In this document: positions 16,067 to 23,154 of the stretch, piece after piece
How positions within the stretch are numbered: the stretch's first letter is position 1
Layout of the letters: each line of letters starts with the position of its first letter
Origin: Actinomycetota bacterium
Lineage (GTDB): Bacteria; Actinomycetota; Thermoleophilia; Solirubrobacterales; Solirubrobacteraceae
Length of the DNA: 46,185 nt
Assembly (NCBI GenBank): GCA_016781085.1
Contig: JADDQZ010000052.1
Location: 1 to 46,185 of the forward strand
Reading direction: 5' to 3'
The notes under the pieces: model-generated
What the model saw: only the letters and a program-made list of their open reading frames with translations
Databases searched by the model: none
Told to the model about the DNA's origin: nothing
Position numbers and translations under genes: made by a program

Positions 16067-17107
16067 ATGCGATTCCTGGCACCACTCGCCCACGAGACCT
16101 GGTTCCACAAAGGCCAGTACCCCACTGATTGGGCCTTCGCGACGGAGCCGCTCACCCTGCTGCTGCTCGGCACAGCCGTGCTCATCACGGTCGCGGTACG
16201 CGTGCTTGCGCGCTTTGTCCCCGGGATCGATGTTCCCTTCCTCGGGGGAATGGCTCCGTGGATGCCGTTCGCCGTGCGTATGCACCTCGCGGTGTCGCTG
16301 GTGGCGTTGCTGTCGCTGGGCTTCTACCTCTCGCCCGCGATGGATCTGCAGACCAACGTCAGCGGCATCCTGCTCGGCGCTGTCATGGCCATCGCCGCGG
16401 TTGGCATGGCGACCGGCTGGCACGCCCGCGCCGCGGCGGCCCTCCTGGTCGCCGCTGGGCCGCTGGGCATGCTCGAATTCGGGTTCTGGGCCGTGGCCCA
16501 ACGCGTCGACATGCTCGGCCTGGCGCTGTTCGTGCTGATAGCGGGAGCGGGGCGCTGGTCTGCCGACTACGAGCGGGGCAAGGCGTCCGACTACACGCTC
16601 GCCGACGCCGCCAAGGCGATCTGGTCGTTGCGGATGGCGGCCGGCGTCGCGTTGATCGTGGTGGCGTTTGTGGAGAAGCTGGCAACGCCCGAGCTGGCCC
16701 TCGCTTTCCTGCAAGACCGTCCGGATCTCAATCTCCCACAGCAGCTCGGGCTGCCGATGTCGACGCTCGACTTCATTCGCATCGCCGGAGCAATCGAAGT
16801 GCTGTTCGGGTTGCTGCTGATCTCCGGCGCACTCCCGCAAGCCGCGGTGTTGATCGCCGGCGTCCCGTTCAACGCGACGCTCTGGTTCTTCGGCATCAAC
16901 GAGCTGGCCGGGCACCTGCCGATCTACGGAGCGATGCTGGTGCTGCTCGTCTACGGATCCGATCCGGAGCTGCGCGCCGCCACGCAGGAGCTGTGGCCGT
17001 TCGGGCACCGGCGCTCGCGTGACCAAGAGGCCGTGTCGCCCGGAAAACTTACCTCGCGCGACAAGCGCCGGCCCGAGATCGGAGCCGGCGCGCACGCCGG
17101 CTCGTAA
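16067..17107 (+). CDS. Multi-pass membrane protein, DoxX-like
   Basis: The 346-residue protein starts at an ATG preceded by GGGAG eight bases away. It has about eight hydrophobic segments, in two halves separated near residue 170 by the polar stretch RWSADYERGKASDYT. The second half (WSLRMAAGVALIVVAFVEKLATPE...) resembles DoxX-family membrane proteins, which often serve in respiration-linked or redox functions. The first ~15 residues contain His and Trp (HETWFHKGQYPTDW). The Arg/Lys-rich tail is probably cytoplasmic. The exact function is unknown. It is the last plus-strand gene before a convergent gap. Confidence 0.75.
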   Translation: MRFLAPLAHETWFHKGQYPTDWAFATEPLTLLLLGTAVLITVAVRVLARFVPGIDVPFLGGMAPWMPFAVRMHLAVSLVALLSLGFYLSPAMDLQTNVSGILLGAVMAIAAVGMATGWHARAAAALLVAAGPLGMLEFGFWAVAQRVDMLGLALFVLIAGAGRWSADYERGKASDYTLADAAKAIWSLRMAAGVALIVVAFVEKLATPELALAFLQDRPDLNLPQQLGLPMSTLDFIRIAGAIEVLFGLLLISGALPQAAVLIAGVPFNATLWFFGINELAGHLPIYGAMLVLLVYGSDPELRAATQELWPFGHRRSRDQEAVSPGKLTSRDKRRPEIGAGAHAGS

Positions 17108-17113
17108 CCATCG

Positions 17114-17134
17114 CCGGTGACGAGTCACCACCGG
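17114..17134. terminator. Short hairpin between convergent genes
   Basis: CCGGTG (17114-17119) pairs with CACCGG (17129-17134) across a 9-base loop in the 47-base gap between the convergent membrane-protein gene and the 83-residue gene. The sequence CCGGTGACG is also repeated directly. No T-tract follows, so termination is only a suggestion. Confidence 0.35.
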
Positions 17135-17154
17135 TGACGTCATGAGTCGGTCAG

Positions 17155-17406
17155 CTAGTCCGTGAACCAGTCCGGAGGGTCATCGAGCATCGCGTCGAAC
17201 TCGCGCGGATGCAGCGGCAGGACCGCGGTCACGTCGATTGGGCTTACGTACGCGGTGCGGGCGGCGTCTTCGTGTCCGAAGGGCGTCAGGGACACTTGAA
17301 TGAATCGCTGCTCGCCCGCTTCCTCGATGCGCCGCACCACGACGTCGGGAGCGTCGTTGCAGTAGATGGCGTCCTCATCGGCGCGCAGATAGATCTTGCA
17401 AGGCAT
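17155..17406 (-). CDS. Small conserved-looking cytosolic protein, function unknown
   Basis: The 83-residue protein (MPCKIYLRADEDAIYCNDAP...) is soluble, acidic at the C-terminus (MLDDPPDWFTD) and has two cysteines at positions 3 and 16. The middle (RFIQVSLTPFGHEDAARTAYVSPIDVTAVLP) reads like a small beta-sheet domain. It lies 48 bases downstream of accC on the same strand, so it may be the last gene of that transcript. I do not recognise the family. Good codon structure and a neat fit between accC and the convergent membrane gene support it as real. Confidence 0.65.
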   Translation of the reverse strand: MPCKIYLRADEDAIYCNDAPDVVVRRIEEAGEQRFIQVSLTPFGHEDAARTAYVSPIDVTAVLPLHPREFDAMLDDPPDWFTD

Positions 17407-17454
17407 GGGGCGGGAACCGAACGTGCAGCGTTGGCAGGACTGCTTCGGACGGCG

Positions 17455-18837
17455 TCAGCCGGCCGCGGCCCTTTCCGGCTTCGGAAAGGCGAGCGTCTTG
17501 AGCCATTTGCGGTCGCCGATCAAGTCACGGCACGTCTCGGCCTGCTGCCACTGCTCGGTGGCCAGCAGCGCGCGGTGAAACGGAAGCAGTGTGCGCAGCC
17601 CGTCGATCTTGAACTCGTCAAGCGCCCGTTGCATCCGTCGAGTGGCGTGCTCGCGGTCGATGTCCCAGACGATCAGCTTCGCGATCATCGGGTCGTAGAA
17701 CGGGGTCACCTCGGACCCGGCTTCGACGCCGGAATCCACGCGCACGCCGGGTCCACCGGGCTCCTGGTACGAACCGATGGTCCCCGGGCCGGGGGCGAAG
17801 TTGCGAGCGGCGTCTTCGGCGTTTATGCGGCACTCGATCGCATGTCCGCGCAGGAGCACCTCGGACTGGGTGATCGAGAGCTTCTCGCCCGCTGCGATGC
17901 GGATCTGCTCGCGCACGATGTCGATCCCGGTCGTCGCCTCGGTCACGCAATGCTCGACTTGGACGCGCGTGTTCATCTCCAGGAAGAAGTACTCGCCGTC
18001 CTGGAGCAGGCCCTCGATCGTGCCGGCCGAGTGGTATCCGACCGCGCGCGCCGCCTCGGTCGCGATCGCGCCGATGCGCTCGCGCAAAGCCTGGTCGACC
18101 AGCGGCGCCGGGGATTCCTCGATCAGCTTCTGGTGCCGGCGCTGAATCGAGCAGTCGCGCTCGCCGAGATGGATCACGTTGCCGTGGCGGTCGGCTAGTA
18201 CCTGCACTTCGACGTGCCGGGGATCCGGAAGATAGCGCTCCAGATAGACCGTGGCGTCGGCGAAGAATTTCTCTCCCTCGCGGGCCGCTCCGTCGAAAGC
18301 GGCTTCAAGCTCGTCCTCAGCCATGGCGACGCGGAAGCCCTTGCCGCCACCTCCGCCCGCCGCCTTGACCGCGATGGGATAGCCGATTTCCGCGGCGGCT
18401 TGAAGAGCGGCATCGACGGTTTCCACGGGGGCCGTGGTGCCCGGGACGATCGGCACACCCGCGGCTTGCATCAGCTCGCGCGCTCGGGTCTTCGAGCCCA
18501 TCGCTTCGATCGCGCTGGCGGGCGGGCCGATGAAGACGACGCCGGCTTCCTCCAGCCGCCGGGCGAAGTCCGCGTTCTCGGCCAGGAAGCCGTAGCCGGG
18601 ATGCACGGCGTCCGCCCCGGAGCGCTCGACCGCTTGAAGCAGCGCTTCGACGTTCAAGTAGGAGTCCTGCGCTGGACCGGGGCCAAGCAGGTGTGCTTCA
18701 GAAGCACGCCGGACATGGACAGCTTCCGCGTCGGGCTCGGAATAGACAGCGACGGACGCGATGCCGAGCTCGTCGAGCGCTCGCATGACGCGAACGGCGA
18801 TTTCACCGCGATTGGCTACGAGGACCTTCTGGAACAT
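17455..18837 (-). CDS. accC: Biotin carboxylase (acetyl-CoA carboxylase AccC subunit)
   Basis: The 460-residue protein starts MFQKVLVANRGEIAVR, typical for AccC. The N-terminal domain has HPGYGFLAEN and the ATP-grasp domain the Gly-rich loop AAGGGGGKGFRVA. The catalytic segment contains RDCSIQRRHQKLIEE, then EMNTRVQVEH and VTEATTGIDIV. The length fits the free subunit rather than the fused AccA3 type with a biotin-carrier domain, since it ends soon after the biotin-carboxylase C-terminal domain. It carboxylates biotin on the carrier protein, for malonyl-CoA synthesis. No accB or carboxyltransferase is adjacent, so the partners are elsewhere. Confidence 0.95.
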   Translation of the reverse strand: MFQKVLVANRGEIAVRVMRALDELGIASVAVYSEPDAEAVHVRRASEAHLLGPGPAQDSYLNVEALLQAVERSGADAVHPGYGFLAENADFARRLEEAGVVFIGPPASAIEAMGSKTRARELMQAAGVPIVPGTTAPVETVDAALQAAAEIGYPIAVKAAGGGGGKGFRVAMAEDELEAAFDGAAREGEKFFADATVYLERYLPDPRHVEVQVLADRHGNVIHLGERDCSIQRRHQKLIEESPAPLVDQALRERIGAIATEAARAVGYHSAGTIEGLLQDGEYFFLEMNTRVQVEHCVTEATTGIDIVREQIRIAAGEKLSITQSEVLLRGHAIECRINAEDAARNFAPGPGTIGSYQEPGGPGVRVDSGVEAGSEVTPFYDPMIAKLIVWDIDREHATRRMQRALDEFKIDGLRTLLPFHRALLATEQWQQAETCRDLIGDRKWLKTLAFPKPERAAAG

Positions 18838-18874
18838 GGGCGCGCAAGCTTAACCGCAATGGCCCTGAAGACAC

Positions 18875-18902
18875 GGAAGGCCCCACCTAAGCGGGGCCTT
18901 CC
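18875..18902 (-). terminator. Intrinsic-terminator-like hairpin downstream of the 19.6-18.9 kb gene
   Basis: GGAAGGCCCC (18875-18884) pairs perfectly with GGGGCCTTCC (18893-18902) around an 8-base loop. It sits between the stop at 18943 and the start of accC, both minus strand, so it probably ends the stress-cluster transcript. The tail on the minus strand (GTGTCTTC) is only weakly T-rich. Confidence 0.7.
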
Positions 18903-18942
18903 GAGCCTCTCTCTCACCGCAGGGCGCGTGCCTCGCGTTGAG

Positions 18943-19602
18943 TCAGTCCGACTGCTGCTGCGTGGAAGTCGGCTGATCGATGGTGTCGCTACCCGGCACG
19001 TGGCCTTCGACGGTTCCGACCGCGCTGACCGGGGCGCCCGTGTCCATTTGGACGCCGGTCGCCGTGCCGCCGCCGTACACCGTGCCGCTGGCCACGTCTT
19101 CGCGCTGTGGATTGCCGCGAGCCATGCCCTTCAGCTTGTCGCGATTCTTGAACGCGAGCCCGGCCGCACCGGCGAGAAGCGCGAAGCTACCCGCCTTGCC
19201 GCGTGAGCTGGTCTTGGTCGCGCTCGAGCTGCCCATCGCGCCCGACAAAGCCGAAAAGGCCTTGCCCATGCCCGACTGCTGCGGCTGCTTACGACGCCCC
19301 ATAGAGCGTGTCGCCGTGCGAGTGGTCCGAGCCGTCGTGCTCGCCCGGCCTGACGTTGTGGCACGGCCTGTTGTGGTCCGGCCCGCGGACGTGCGACCCG
19401 TTGTGGTGCGGCCCGCCGAGGACGAGCGTCCGAACGCCGCGGGACCGAGCGACGATCCGAGGCCGAATCGTCCCTTCGCTCCGGCTTCGCTCGGCTTGGC
19501 CCGCAGCGAGCGGTTCGCCGCAGGAGTCCTCGTGTTGCTCGACACGCTGCGGCCGAAACGCCCGCGAGAGGCGGCCGGCACTTGTGGTGATCGATTTGCC
19601 AT
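18943..19602 (-). CDS. Low-complexity basic protein with Thr/Gly/Arg repeats
   Basis: The 219-residue protein has no catalytic motif. Residues ~1-55 are Ser/Arg/Ala-rich. Residues ~60-98 consist of imperfect repeats of T-G/A-R-T/A (GRTTTGRTSAGRTTTGRATT), strongly basic and probably disordered. A hydrophobic patch follows (~140-156, SFALLAGAAGLAFKNRDKL), and the tail is acidic/polar ending QQQSD. The basic repeat could bind nucleic acid or polyanions. An AGGAG site lies 12 bases before the ATG. It is the last gene of a same-strand cluster with the DUF3618 and Holin-X genes, so a shared envelope or stress role is inferred. Family not recognised. Confidence 0.7.
   Translation of the reverse strand: MANRSPQVPAASRGRFGRSVSSNTRTPAANRSLRAKPSEAGAKGRFGLGSSLGPAAFGRSSSAGRTTTGRTSAGRTTTGRATTSGRASTTARTTRTATRSMGRRKQPQQSGMGKAFSALSGAMGSSSATKTSSRGKAGSFALLAGAAGLAFKNRDKLKGMARGNPQREDVASGTVYGGGTATGVQMDTGAPVSAVGTVEGHVPGSDTIDQPTSTQQQSD
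19353..19416. repeat. Imperfect 30-bp coding repeat in the Thr/Gly/Arg protein
   Basis: On the plus strand TGTTGTGGTCCGGCCCGC (19369-19386) recurs as CGTTGTGGTGCGGCCCGC (19399-19416), 30 bases apart, with a more degenerate copy at 19353-19370. Copy number could vary by slippage. Confidence 0.75.
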
Positions 19603-19625
19603 CAGTCTCGTTAGCTCCTCTTCCT

Positions 19626-20309
19626 CTAGGAGGTAGTGGTGCTCTTTGCCGTGCTTTGGACGTTCTCAGCGGATTCCTTGACGGATTCCTTGAGGCCCTG
19701 AACCTGGCTGGTGGCGGTGGAGCCAACGTCCTTGGACTCCTGGCCCGCCTGCAGCGCCGTAGACGCGGCGTCTTGGGCCTGCTGCGCGACGGCCTTGCCG
19801 CGGTCAAGCGCCTCTTGGCCGACGCTCTGCGCCTCGTCCTTGATCGTGTCGGCGATCGGGCCGAGCTTCTCGTTCTCGACTTGCGTCGTCGGAATCAGCA
19901 TGCCGGCCAGGAAACCGGCAGCGATCGATCCTACGGCGAGGCCCAGCGGGTTCTGCTGAGCGACTCCGGCGGCACGCCGCGCCTTGTACTTGACCTCCTG
20001 AGCGTCCGGAGTCGCAGAGCGCACGCGGTCGGCGACGCCCGGGCCCTCGCTCGAGCTGCCGCCGCCCGGAAGGCGGTCGGAGACGCCTGATACGGAGCCC
20101 GAGACCCTGTCGCCAGCGTCCGAGACGGACCCCGTCACGCGTTCCTTGATGTCACTGGCACGGCCAGTGATCTTGTCTCTTGTGTCGGTCACTCTGTCCC
20201 TCGTTCGGCTTTTCAAGTCGGTCTTGTACGAGATCGCGCCGACGGTCTCGCCCATCTCCTCGCGAGTCCGCTCTATTTCTTCGCGAATCTGTTCTGGGTC
20301 TTGGCCCAC
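19626..20309 (-). CDS. DUF3618-containing single-pass membrane protein
   Basis: The 227-residue protein starts at GTG 20309 with a perfect AAGGAGGA ribosome site. The N-terminal DUF3618 signature is IREEIERTREEMGETVGAI (residues ~8-26), followed by a Ser/Gly/Asp/Arg-rich linker with apolipoprotein-like repeats (RVTGSVSDAGDRVSGSVSG). A membrane segment (~122-140, GLAVGSIAAGFLAGMLIP) is next, and then a long amphipathic Ala/Gln helix (~150-220). In actinobacteria DUF3618 genes routinely sit beside Holin-X genes, as here. Its start overlaps the Holin-X gene by 37 bases. The function is unknown; envelope-stress or membrane-shape roles are guesses. Confidence 0.85.
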   Translation of the reverse strand: MGQDPEQIREEIERTREEMGETVGAISYKTDLKSRTRDRVTDTRDKITGRASDIKERVTGSVSDAGDRVSGSVSGVSDRLPGGGSSSEGPGVADRVRSATPDAQEVKYKARRAAGVAQQNPLGLAVGSIAAGFLAGMLIPTTQVENEKLGPIADTIKDEAQSVGQEALDRGKAVAQQAQDAASTALQAGQESKDVGSTATSQVQGLKESVKESAENVQSTAKSTTTS

Positions 20310-20737
20310 TCGACATCCTCCTTCACGGTCTCAATGGTCTGCTCCGGCACGGGCTTGATCTCCTGCGCCTGCTTCTTGGCCCTGAGGGCCAGCACGCCAG
20401 CAATGGCTCCGAGCACGACGGTCACGATCAACGCCGCGAGCCAGCCGGGCAGGAAAGTGGCCAGGACGAGGATCAGGAAGGCCGTCAGGGCGCCAATCGC
20501 CATCAAGCCGACGATGGCGGCCCCGGCGAACATGCCGGCGACCTTCCCCGCGTCCTTGCCCTTCTGCGTCATCTCGGCTTTCGCCAAGTCGATTTCTTTG
20601 TGGATCAGCGTCGTGGTCTGATCGGCGAGCTGCTTGACCAGGTCGGGCAGCGAACGGTCCCGGAGCTCGTCGTGAGTCTCCTGGGTGCCCGCGCCCCCGG
20701 CCGGGACAGCCCCGACGTCGTGGCCATGTGTGGACAT
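20273..20737 (-). CDS. Actinobacterial Holin-X / phage-holin-superfamily-III type membrane protein
   Basis: The 154-residue protein has the typical N-terminal amphipathic helix (DLVKQLADQTTTLIHKEIDLAKAEMTQKGKDAGK, ~30-64), then two closely spaced membrane segments (~66-92 and ~96-115) and a Lys-rich C-terminal tail. Despite the family name, these chromosomal proteins lie beside DUF3618 genes and no lysis gene or prophage is present, so a phage function is unlikely. A GAGGAG site lies 11 bases before the ATG. It is six bases downstream of the 243-residue gene and overlaps the DUF3618 gene. Confidence 0.88.
   Translation of the reverse strand: MSTHGHDVGAVPAGGAGTQETHDELRDRSLPDLVKQLADQTTTLIHKEIDLAKAEMTQKGKDAGKVAGMFAGAAIVGLMAIGALTAFLILVLATFLPGWLAALIVTVVLGAIAGVLALRAKKQAQEIKPVPEQTIETVKEDVEWAKTQNRFAKK
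20316..20323 (-). promoter_or_regulatory. Ribosome binding site that fixes the GTG start of the DUF3618 gene
   Basis: On the minus strand AAGGAGGA lies six bases before the GTG at 20309. This near-perfect Shine-Dalgarno sequence is inside the end of the Holin-X gene and supports the 37-base overlap. Confidence 0.85.
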
Positions 20738-20743
20738 GACTAC

Positions 20744-21475
20744 CTACGCTCCTCGTGGCGGAGTGAAGCCTTCGCCCTCGCCACCAACGGTGCTGCGGTC
20801 GGCTTCCAGGTCCGAAAGGCCCATCCGGGAAGTCGGCGCCGAAGTGCTGCCGCCCTCCGCGGTCAATCCGGAAGTCGGCGAGCCGCTCAAGGCGCCGGGC
20901 GCGTCGACGTCCGGTACTGACGTACCGCCGCCGGCCGGCAAGTCCGTCGTCTGTCCGTCGCCATAACCAGTTCCGCTGCCACCGCCCGAGGTGTATCCGC
21001 CGGCGCTGTAACCACCGCTGGTGTAGCCGCCACCGTAAGTCGAGTCGTAATCCCGACCGGCGTCGCTGCTGCGGAAGCGCGCGGCGCTAGAAGCCCGCAG
21101 CAGGCGCGAAGCCGCAAAGCCAAGAGTCAGACCGCCCAGCATCAGCGGGACGGGGTTTCGGCGGGCCGCGGACTCGACGTCTCGCAGCATCGCGTCGCCG
21201 TTCGTGTCACGCAGCCAGCTGCCGGCGCCTTCGATGCGCTCGGCGACGGTGTCCATCGCCTTGGCGGGGCCTTCCTTGCCCTGCGCCCGCAGCTGCGAAG
21301 AAGTCTGCCGCAATGCCTGAGCGGTTGAATTGACTTGCTCGCCGGCCATCGTCGAACGCTGGTCGACGACGCCCGACAAACGGCCGCGCGCCTGCTCCTT
21401 GGCCTGCTGCCCGACGTCGGCCGCCTTTTCCTTGGCCTGCTCAGGCGCTGAGTGACCTGTACCGGTCTCCATCAA
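20744..21475 (-). CDS. Low-complexity protein with one hydrophobic segment and Gly/Ser/Tyr repeats
   Basis: The 243-residue protein begins with a charged amphipathic helical part (AKEKAADVGQQAKEQARGRLSG, with YtxH/LEA-like character). Residues ~107-126 are hydrophobic (PVPLMLGGLTLGFAASRLL), a likely membrane segment. The following ~40 residues carry repeats of GGYTSGGYSAGGYTSGGG, and the tail is Ser/Gly/Asp-rich. AGGGGA lies nine bases before the first of two ATGs. It is the first gene of the four-gene minus-strand cluster. The repeats and the helical N-terminus are reminiscent of stress or desiccation-linked membrane proteins, but I cannot assign a family. Confidence 0.75.
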   Translation of the reverse strand: MMETGTGHSAPEQAKEKAADVGQQAKEQARGRLSGVVDQRSTMAGEQVNSTAQALRQTSSQLRAQGKEGPAKAMDTVAERIEGAGSWLRDTNGDAMLRDVESAARRNPVPLMLGGLTLGFAASRLLRASSAARFRSSDAGRDYDSTYGGGYTSGGYSAGGYTSGGGSGTGYGDGQTTDLPAGGGTSVPDVDAPGALSGSPTSGLTAEGGSTSAPTSRMGLSDLEADRSTVGGEGEGFTPPRGA

Positions 21476-21518
21476 CTCGTTCCCCTTTTTCGCGTGATGA
21501 GCTTGACCTGTTGATGCC

Positions 21519-21534
21519 CCCCGATCGGGGGGTG
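21519..21534. repeat. 16-bp G/C palindrome between tenA and the stress cluster
   Basis: CCCCCCGATCGGGGGG is a perfect palindrome located 37 bases beyond the tenA stop and 43 bases before the next start (both minus strand). It could be a terminator for ferritin-tenA, though the loop is too tight for the full stem, or a protein-binding site for the downstream cluster. Confidence 0.6.
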
Positions 21535-21571
21535 GGAAACGCGCAACTACAAGAAGGGGTGTAAAACGGCG

Positions 21572-22228
21572 TCAGGCGCTTGTCCAGGCAGCCTCCCAGA
21601 ATGCGAGCTCGTGTCGGCTCGAAGCAGTGAACGCGCGCCGCATTCGCTCGTATCCCGCCGAACCGGCCTCAGCGCCGGCCTCGTCGACCAACTCGCGACA
21701 CCAGTGCGCCAGAACTTGGAAATCCTCACCGGCGTACATGGCGATCCACTCGGCGTAGCGAGGGTGTTCGGGTGGACCGGAGGCGGCGAGGCGCTCACCG
21801 ATCTCGGCATAGCCCCACATGCATGGCAGCAACGCCGCGGCGAGTTCGCTGAAGTCGCCGATAGCCGCCGTACGCAGCAGGAAATCTGCATATCCCGCTG
21901 TGGCGGGCGCGGGCACTTCGGCCTCGAGCTCAGACGTAGATATGCCCCACGACGACGAATACGCCCGGTGCAGATCCATCTCGGTTTCCAGCACGGACAG
22001 CGAGAGCGCCGCAAAGCGGCGCATCCAATCCAGGCGCGGAGCCCGGACAGCGCCGAGCGCCAGCAATCGGCCATAGTCGATGAGAAAGAGATAGTCCTGG
22101 CGGACGTAGAAGCGGAAAGCGTCTTCGCGCAAGGTCCCGTCTCCGATCCCGCGCACGAACGGATGCTCGTGCTGGGCACTCCAGATAGCGTCCGCGTCTT
22201 GGCGCAGACCCGCTGACAAGGCGCTCAC
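21572..22228 (-). CDS. tenA: TenA-family aminopyrimidine aminohydrolase / thiaminase II
   Basis: The 218-residue all-helical protein retains the TenA active-site residues: D45 in YVRQDYLFL, C136 in LLPCMWGYAEIG (nucleophile) and E212 in the C-terminal FWEAAW motif. The family hydrolyses aminopyrimidines from degraded thiamin to recover the HMP precursor, acting in the cytoplasm. The ATG at 22228 overlaps the ferritin stop (ATGA), so the two genes are translationally coupled. Pairing of thiamin salvage with iron storage is unusual, and it lacks other thi genes nearby. A TENA_E-type or heme-oxygenase-like alternative is possible since the folds are shared, but the Cys argues for TenA. Confidence 0.9.
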   Translation of the reverse strand: MSALSAGLRQDADAIWSAQHEHPFVRGIGDGTLREDAFRFYVRQDYLFLIDYGRLLALGAVRAPRLDWMRRFAALSLSVLETEMDLHRAYSSSWGISTSELEAEVPAPATAGYADFLLRTAAIGDFSELAAALLPCMWGYAEIGERLAASGPPEHPRYAEWIAMYAGEDFQVLAHWCRELVDEAGAEAGSAGYERMRRAFTASSRHELAFWEAAWTSA

Positions 22229-22755
22229 TCGGCGCCTGCCGGGTGCGGTGCTGTCGGGTCTTCGCCCTCAGGACCGCCGTGCTCGCGGACGAGGTAGTCC
22301 TCGATTGTCATCGGATCCGATTGCGAGCGCGAGACGACGCGCACGAGGTCCGACATCGTCGCGACTTCTTCGATCTGCTCCTTGATGAACCACTGCATGA
22401 ACTGCTCGCTGGCGTAGTCACCTTCCCGGCGCGCCGTCGCCGCGAGCGCGTTGATCTGCTCGGTGACCCGCTTCTCCTGGGCGAGGGCGAGCGCCACCGG
22501 CTCGACGATGTCAGAAAAGCGGCTCTGGGGGGCGGCGACGCCCGGCACGACGCAGTCGGCGTCGGCATCAAGCAGGTACTTCATCATCATCATCGCGTGC
22601 TCGCGCTCTTCGAGCGCCTGGCGATAGAAGAAGCGTGCCAGCTGGGGCAGCGTCTCTGCGTCGTAGTGGATCGCACACGCGACGTACTGCTGGTGGGCGG
22701 CGAACTCGTGGCCGATCTGCTCGTTGAGCTGAGCGACGAAGGCTTCGGCGGGCAT
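22225..22755 (-). CDS. Bacterial non-heme ferritin (iron storage)
   Basis: The 176-residue protein shows ferroxidase-centre residues E17 (IGHEFAAHQQY), E50 and H53 (LEEREHA), E94 and the C-terminal pair in FIKEQIEEV, plus Y24. No heme-ligand Met typical of bacterioferritin was recognised, so it is placed with Ftn rather than Bfr. It oxidises Fe(II) and stores the mineral in a 24-mer cage. The tail (GGPEGEDPTAPHPAGAE) is an acidic extension. Transcription is probably started in the 55-base divergent gap, where TAGGAT could be a -10 and the TTAGGG-AG-CCCTAA palindrome lies just upstream of it. Confidence 0.94.
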   Translation of the reverse strand: MPAEAFVAQLNEQIGHEFAAHQQYVACAIHYDAETLPQLARFFYRQALEEREHAMMMMKYLLDADADCVVPGVAAPQSRFSDIVEPVALALAQEKRVTEQINALAATARREGDYASEQFMQWFIKEQIEEVATMSDLVRVVSRSQSDPMTIEDYLVREHGGPEGEDPTAPHPAGAE

Positions 22756-22773
22756 GGGTTGATCCTATTGGAG

Positions 22774-22787
22774 TTAGGGAGCCCTAA
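22774..22787. promoter_or_regulatory. Inverted repeat TTAGGG-AG-CCCTAA, candidate DtxR-family operator
   Basis: The perfect 6+6 inverted repeat lies in the divergent promoter region between ferritin and the 64-residue gene, directly upstream of a possible ferritin -10 (TAGGAT on the minus strand). Its TTAGG...CCTAA arms resemble the outer arms of DtxR/IdeR iron boxes, but the spacing is shorter (4 rather than 9 bases between arms). A metal repressor gene is present at 12663. Confidence 0.5.
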
Positions 22788-22810
22788 TCGCGTGCTAGAT
22801 TTGGGTAGCC

Positions 22811-23005
22811 ATGGCCAAGACGACGCAAGCAAAGGTCGTCAAGCCGAAGAAGCGCTGTTGCAAATCAGGCCCGCGGTGCAAGCGTTGCCCCGTGGTGTGT
22901 AAGCGCTTGCAGAAACAGGGCCTGGCGACCAAGCGCGAAGATGGTCGCTACGAGCTCGCGATCACGTTGCGCAAGAAAGAGCTGAAGGCGGCCCGCGCAC
23001 GGTGA
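22811..23005 (+). CDS. Small basic cysteine-rich protein
   Basis: The 64-residue protein is Lys/Arg-rich with five cysteines clustered at positions 16, 17, 23, 26 and 30 (RCCKSGPRCKRCPVVCKRL), followed by a short helix-rich tail (RYELAITLRKKELKAARAR). The spacing suggests a metal (Zn or Fe) site. It starts 55 bases from the divergent ferritin gene and could share its metal control. Similar small proteins seem to occur in actinobacteria, but I know no function. The Cys and basic pattern and the clean start after TAGATT support it as real. Confidence 0.75.
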   Translation: MAKTTQAKVVKPKKRCCKSGPRCKRCPVVCKRLQKQGLATKREDGRYELAITLRKKELKAARAR

Positions 23006-23154
23006 ATCGAGGGCCCGGGCTCGGGGCAACGCCAAGCTCGAGCGCTACGCCGTCCGTCACGACCTGAACGGGTTCGGCCGCCACCGCACACGAGCCTCGC
23101 GACTAATCGAACGTTTTCCCTGTCTTGGCGGGGTCCCGCTAACCTCCGGACGGT

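Noticed and set aside
20273-20737. Prophage or lysis cassette suggested by the holin-type protein
   Set aside because: No lysin, phage structural or integrase gene is nearby, and Holin-X-type proteins occur on chromosomes beside DUF3618 genes.
23006-23154. Searched the gap before the UXS gene for a tRNA or small RNA
   Set aside because: No cloverleaf or long hairpin; only a near-palindromic GC stretch just after the 64-residue gene.
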